Positions 7,377 through 10,349 of a stretch of 10,349 nucleotides of DNA are shown piece by piece (the first letter of the stretch is position 1; every line of letters starts with the position of its first letter). The stretch covers positions 1-10,349 of the forward strand of contig JAUQWT010000115.1 in NCBI GenBank assembly GCA_030835005.1, read 5' to 3'. Origin of the DNA: Ignavibacteria bacterium (lineage in GTDB: Bacteria > Bacteroidota > Ignavibacteria > Tepidaquicellales > OLB5). The position numbers and the translations under genes were made by a program. The notes under the pieces were generated by a model, which did no database searches, was not told where the DNA came from, and saw nothing but the letters and a program-made list of their open reading frames with translations.

Positions 7377-9128
7377 TTACTTGCTTAATACAAGCTTGAT
7401 AGTATCAGAGAAATTTCCGGTTACAAGTCTGCAGAAATAGATCCCGCTTGATAACTTTGAACCATCAAAATCAACTTCATAACTTCCGGGATTAAGGTCG
7501 CCGTTATAAAGATCAGTGACTTGTTTACCACTCACATCAAAGACCTTAATACTGACATTCTTCGAAGAACGCTCAACTGTCGAAATATCAAACTTTATCT
7601 TAGTTGAAGGATTGAATGGATTGGGATAATTTTGGTGAAGTGCAAACGTCTCGGGTACTGCAGTACCGATCTGCTGTATTCCGATGGGGTCAAGGATCTT
7701 GAAATTCATCATCATGCCGTCATCTTCATGCTCAAGGTTGTGGCAATGAAAGAGGTAGATACCCTTGTGTTCTGTGAATTTCACCAGTACTTCTACAGTC
7801 TCGCCCGGATTAAGCATGACTGTATCTTTCCATCCTTTATCATTTGGAGGGAGGTTTGTGTTCCCGTTCCTTGAATATACCTGCCACTGAGCTTCGTGAG
7901 TATGCATTGGATGAAAATCAGCCGTTTGATTAATGATCCTCCATTTTTCAAGATCATGTAGTCGCGGTTCAAAATCAATTCGATTTATCTCAAAAGTAAA
8001 TCCGTTTATCCTGTGCATCGGGTGTTGAGACTGCATAGAAAGTATGAATGTTCTGGGAGGCACAATTGCGTTTGCCGGATCATAATATGAAATTGGATTA
8101 AACGCCGCAGGTACAATACCTCCTGATGAATTATTGTTTACAACATCAAACCTGATTATATCCAGAGCAATTCCCTGTTTATAGGGCAGTGTACCGGAAT
8201 GGCTGAATGCAAGAGACTGCAGAGTAACATTCTGACCGATAGTATTTGAAGAAAAATCTACGAGGATTTCAACTCTTTCTCCGGGCGAAAGCATAAACTG
8301 AGTTGCCTGTACCGGATTATCTTTCAATCCTCCGTCAGTCGCAATTATATGAAAAGATCTGTTATCAGAAAAAGCGATCTTGTACACTCGGGCGTTTGAA
8401 CCGTTAAGAAGTCTAAATCTGTAAAGTGTTCTTCCTACTTCAAAATAAGCATCAGGCGTACCGTTAACTAGAACTGTATCACCTAAATAGCCCCAATTAT
8501 TTTCGTATGTGCCTGGATTGTAATTGAAATTAGGTATATCTGATATCCTGTGGTCTTGAATACAGAGAGGGACGTCATACTGTCCTGCAGGTAGGTTGAA
8601 GTTCTCAGACGGATCAACAACTATAAAAAATCCTGCAAAGCCCTTATATACCTGTTTCGCAGTTGCCATATCAGCATGAGCATGATAGAAATAAGTGCCG
8701 CCACGGTTTGTAACCGGAAAAGTGTAAGTAAATGAATTACCCGGCAGGATAGGGTCCTTAGGATGACCGTCCATCAGTTCCGGAGTGCTTAATCCATGCC
8801 AGTGAGTTGTAGCATTTTCAGTCAGGTTATTAATGAAATTTGCTATGAATGTTTGTCCCTTTTCAATTACTACGGATGGACCGGGATATGATCCGTTAAC
8901 AGCAATCACTTGCGTGTTTTGTGAAGGCCAAACCTGAACGTTGGAAAGTCCCAGTGTCATGGTGCCGCCATTTGTAAATACAGTAGGAAACCTTAAGGGA
9001 TTACCATTGCCAGTTACTTCCGTGAGTATTGGATTTCTTTTCTCGTTAGCAAACAATTGCAAAGGTCTCGGCAGAGTTAATAAGGCACCTGCCTGCAGCG
9101 CCCTAATAATCATATCACGTCTCTTCAT
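7377..9128 (-). CDS. Secreted multicopper oxidase with Tat-like signal and T9SS sorting domain
   Basis: This is a CueO/CotA/laccase-type enzyme that oxidises substrates (metal ions or phenolics) and reduces O2 to water. All four copper-binding motifs are present in its 583 residues: HWHG (109-112), HAH (149-151), HPMHTH (406-411), and HCHNLEHEDDGM (461-472) with the type 1 ligands Cys462, His467 and probable axial Met472. The cupredoxin region spans ~45-480. The N-terminus MKRRDMIIRAL... is Tat-like (RR-D-M-I, weakly hydrophobic core, likely cleavage near residue 27). Residues ~492-583 form a T9SS type A sorting domain: LHQNYPNPFNPST (497-509), SIKVFDVSGKQV (526-537) and SGIYFCRL (561-568). 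The protein is therefore probably exported to the surface. No Met-rich copper-sensing insert like that of CueO is seen. It has its own candidate promoter and terminator. The substrate is not deducible. Confidence 0.94.
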   Translation of the reverse strand: MKRRDMIIRALQAGALLTLPRPLQLFANEKRNPILTEVTGNGNPLRFPTVFTNGGTMTLGLSNVQVWPSQNTQVIAVNGSYPGPSVVIEKGQTFIANFINNLTENATTHWHGLSTPELMDGHPKDPILPGNSFTYTFPVTNRGGTYFYHAHADMATAKQVYKGFAGFFIVVDPSENFNLPAGQYDVPLCIQDHRISDIPNFNYNPGTYENNWGYLGDTVLVNGTPDAYFEVGRTLYRFRLLNGSNARVYKIAFSDNRSFHIIATDGGLKDNPVQATQFMLSPGERVEILVDFSSNTIGQNVTLQSLAFSHSGTLPYKQGIALDIIRFDVVNNNSSGGIVPAAFNPISYYDPANAIVPPRTFILSMQSQHPMHRINGFTFEINRIDFEPRLHDLEKWRIINQTADFHPMHTHEAQWQVYSRNGNTNLPPNDKGWKDTVMLNPGETVEVLVKFTEHKGIYLFHCHNLEHEDDGMMMNFKILDPIGIQQIGTAVPETFALHQNYPNPFNPSTKIKFDISTVERSSKNVSIKVFDVSGKQVTDLYNGDLNPGSYEVDFDGSKLSSGIYFCRLVTGNFSDTIKLVLSK

Positions 9129-9155
9129 TTATCAACAGTTAATTATGGTAAACTG

Positions 9156-9186
9156 CAAAGTTAATCATTTTGAATCGTATTTGAAA
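9156..9186 (-). promoter_or_regulatory. Candidate Bacteroidota-type promoter of the multicopper oxidase
   Basis: In the 119-base gap between the ComB-family gene and the oxidase, the minus strand carries TAACTTTG (9163-9156), a match to the TAnnTTTG -7 element. TTTC (9186-9183) lies 19 bases upstream as a -33-like element. The predicted transcript would begin about 20 bases before the ATG at 9128. This suggests the oxidase is transcribed independently of the upstream gene. Confidence 0.45.
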
Positions 9187-9247
9187 GGATATGTTGTGAT
9201 GTGAGCATGTTGTCAATTGAATCTAATGCAATGGAAAAACTGCAATT

Positions 9248-9994
9248 TCAGTTCCTGCTCAAAAGGATAGAACTCCGTGTGGCATGATTCTCAAATAGGT
9301 TACCGTTTAAAAGAGGAACAGAATCACTGATATTCATATCCGAAGCAAGTTCAACATCTCCCGGAAAACCCATGTCAATTAACTCAATTCCTGATGCAGA
9401 ACGTGAAAGAATTTCGTATAGCCTGTTTTCAGAAGCTTTGAAAGTACTTACAGCCAACTCTGCTTCTGGTGTAAATTCTCCATAGATATGAGATAGCACT
9501 GCCCCAGCACCTATAAGGTCTTCTATTGCAAAACGCATCGAACCGTCCTTCCATTTTTCGCCGGCAGGGATAATTGTTATCCTCTCCCCTAGACTCATTG
9601 CGACTTCTGCAGATGCCCTGCAGTTTCTTAGGCAGGCGGTTATCGTTCGGACTTTTTGGGAACCGGAAAGAAATGAAAGTTCTGAACCGTTTGGTGAAGG
9701 GAGGACTAGTTTAGTACCGAACTCGATTTTAAGGAGAGAACTAGGAGATAATGATAGTTTATCCAGGCTTCTTCGGCTTGATGCCAAAACCGCGTCAACC
9801 TGTTTCGAGTACAATATTGCTGTTTCATCTGTGAACTTATATGGATATACAATAGCTCCCCTGCCTAATGCAACATCTACAGCAGTTGAAAAGGAAAGCA
9901 CGTCGACAATAACAATGACATCGGAGCTTTGCTTAAAGCGATCGATACCATTGACACCCCACTCACAGTTTACTTTATGTTTTACGACTGTCAT
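9248..9994 (-). CDS. comB: ComB-family protein (2-phosphosulfolactate phosphatase-like)
   Basis: The family is named for the Mg-dependent phosphatase that turns 2-phosphosulfolactate into 3-sulfolactate in coenzyme M synthesis of methanogens. Many bacteria without coenzyme M also carry members whose role is less certain. The family motifs are clear across the 248 residues: VDVLSFSTAVDVALGRGA (30-47), SPNGSELS (100-107), ACLRNCRASAEVA (120-132), PAGEKWKDGSMRFAIEDLIGAGA (143-165), and near the end SGIELIDMGFPGDVELASDM (201-220). It is probably soluble, with no signal peptide. I chose the ATG at 9994. The frame stays open upstream to a TTG at 10102, but those 36 extra codons contain no other ATG and do not resemble the family. 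No Shine-Dalgarno sequence decides the start. No other coenzyme M or sulfolactate gene is nearby, so the physiological role is open. Confidence 0.85.
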   Translation of the reverse strand: MTVVKHKVNCEWGVNGIDRFKQSSDVIVIVDVLSFSTAVDVALGRGAIVYPYKFTDETAILYSKQVDAVLASSRRSLDKLSLSPSSLLKIEFGTKLVLPSPNGSELSFLSGSQKVRTITACLRNCRASAEVAMSLGERITIIPAGEKWKDGSMRFAIEDLIGAGAVLSHIYGEFTPEAELAVSTFKASENRLYEILSRSASGIELIDMGFPGDVELASDMNISDSVPLLNGNLFENHATRSSILLSRN

Positions 9995-10222
9995 TCCAAA
10001 GGATTCAGGGAAACGAAACGCCCCCTGTTCAATACGGAGAATATTATTCAAAAACAATAAAATGGTTTGGAAAATGCTCCAACTATCTAAACAACATATC
10101 AAAAATTAAAGTTCAGTTGTTGAACGCTGCTCTTATGAATGGATGTTCTTTGAGATTTTTTTGATCTAATACAATACTAAAAGTGTAAGAGTTACGGGTA
10201 CATCACTGTGATTTTTCCGCAT

Positions 10223-10349
10223 TCAATCCTTGCCATGACAGTTCTTATATTTCTTTCCGCTTCCGCATGGGCATGGGTCGTTGCGCCCGACTTTGGGACC
10301 CACTTTGATCGGCATTTTTTTTGTACCTTCCGGCTGATTCTGCAGATTG
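10223..10349 (-). CDS. secA: Preprotein translocase ATPase SecA, C-terminal end (partial)
   Basis: Only the last 41 complete codons and the TGA stop (10225-10223) are in the window; the gene runs off the right edge. The visible tail is a polar linker followed by VGRNDPCPCGSGKKYKNCHG, the SecA zinc-binding tail with the C-x-C-x8-C-H ligand set that contacts SecB or the ribosome. SecA is the motor ATPase of the Sec translocon. The same SEC-C motif occurs in some other small proteins, so identity as full SecA is inferred. However, the linker plus 'VGRNDPCPCGSGKKYKNCHGK-stop' at the very C-terminus is the classic SecA arrangement. The 228 bases to the ComB-family ATG contain no clear terminator. 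Confidence 0.88.
   Translation of the reverse strand, partial: NLQNQPEGTKKMPIKVGPKVGRNDPCPCGSGKKYKNCHGKD

Noticed and set aside
9995..10102. The 36-codon N-terminal extension of the ComB-family frame.
   Set aside because: It would need a TTG start, its sequence does not match the family, and a good ATG lies just before the conserved region.
10166..10222. An 18-codon minus-strand frame whose ATG directly follows the SecA stop codon (TGAATG).
   Set aside because: Very short, with no recognisable motif; the junction alone is not enough to call a gene.

Overview
The window looks like a chromosomal segment from a bacterium of the Bacteroidota/Chlorobiota/Ignavibacteriota group. The main evidence is a C-terminal type IX secretion (T9SS type A) sorting domain with the 'QNYPNPFNPST' signature, a form especially common in Ignavibacteria-like lineages. 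Two promoter candidates of the Bacteroidota type (TAnnTTTG) and moderate-to-low GC agree with this. The exact taxon is inferred.

Layout. Positions 1-503 hold no recognisable gene but are packed with inverted repeats: a small GC-rich palindrome, a ~220 bp extended imperfect inverted repeat with a perfect central hairpin, and a REP-like double hairpin. A two-gene plus-strand operon follows (504-2912) for the two subunits of a cytochrome bd-type quinol oxidase, cydA and cydB. Everything else is on the minus strand. Read in its direction of transcription it is: the 3' end of secA (10349-10223), a ComB-family protein (9994-9248), a secreted multicopper oxidase (9128-7377) closed by a clear intrinsic terminator (7349-7318), then an RND efflux operon of a membrane fusion protein (7182-6103) and an inner-membrane pump (6102-3016). 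The pump gene converges on cydB with about 100 bp between the two stop codons.

How the parts work together. CydAB is a high-affinity terminal oxidase taking electrons from quinol to O2. The fusion protein and pump are two parts of a tripartite efflux system. Their genes are joined stop-to-start (TAAATG), and no outer-membrane TolC-type partner is encoded here. The multicopper oxidase has all the copper-ligand motifs, a Tat-like signal peptide at the N-terminus and a T9SS sorting domain at the C-terminus, so it is probably a cell-surface or released oxidase. It has its own candidate promoter and terminator, so a functional link to the efflux pump is not shown. The ComB-family and SecA genes look like ordinary chromosomal neighbours.

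Most genes here belong to well-known families. The points most worth a second look are the palindromic region upstream of cydA, the Tat plus T9SS combination on the oxidase, the matching promoter architecture (TTTC-N19-TAnnTTTG) before the oxidase and the efflux operon, the poly-glycine loop in the RND pump, and the TTG start of the fusion protein.
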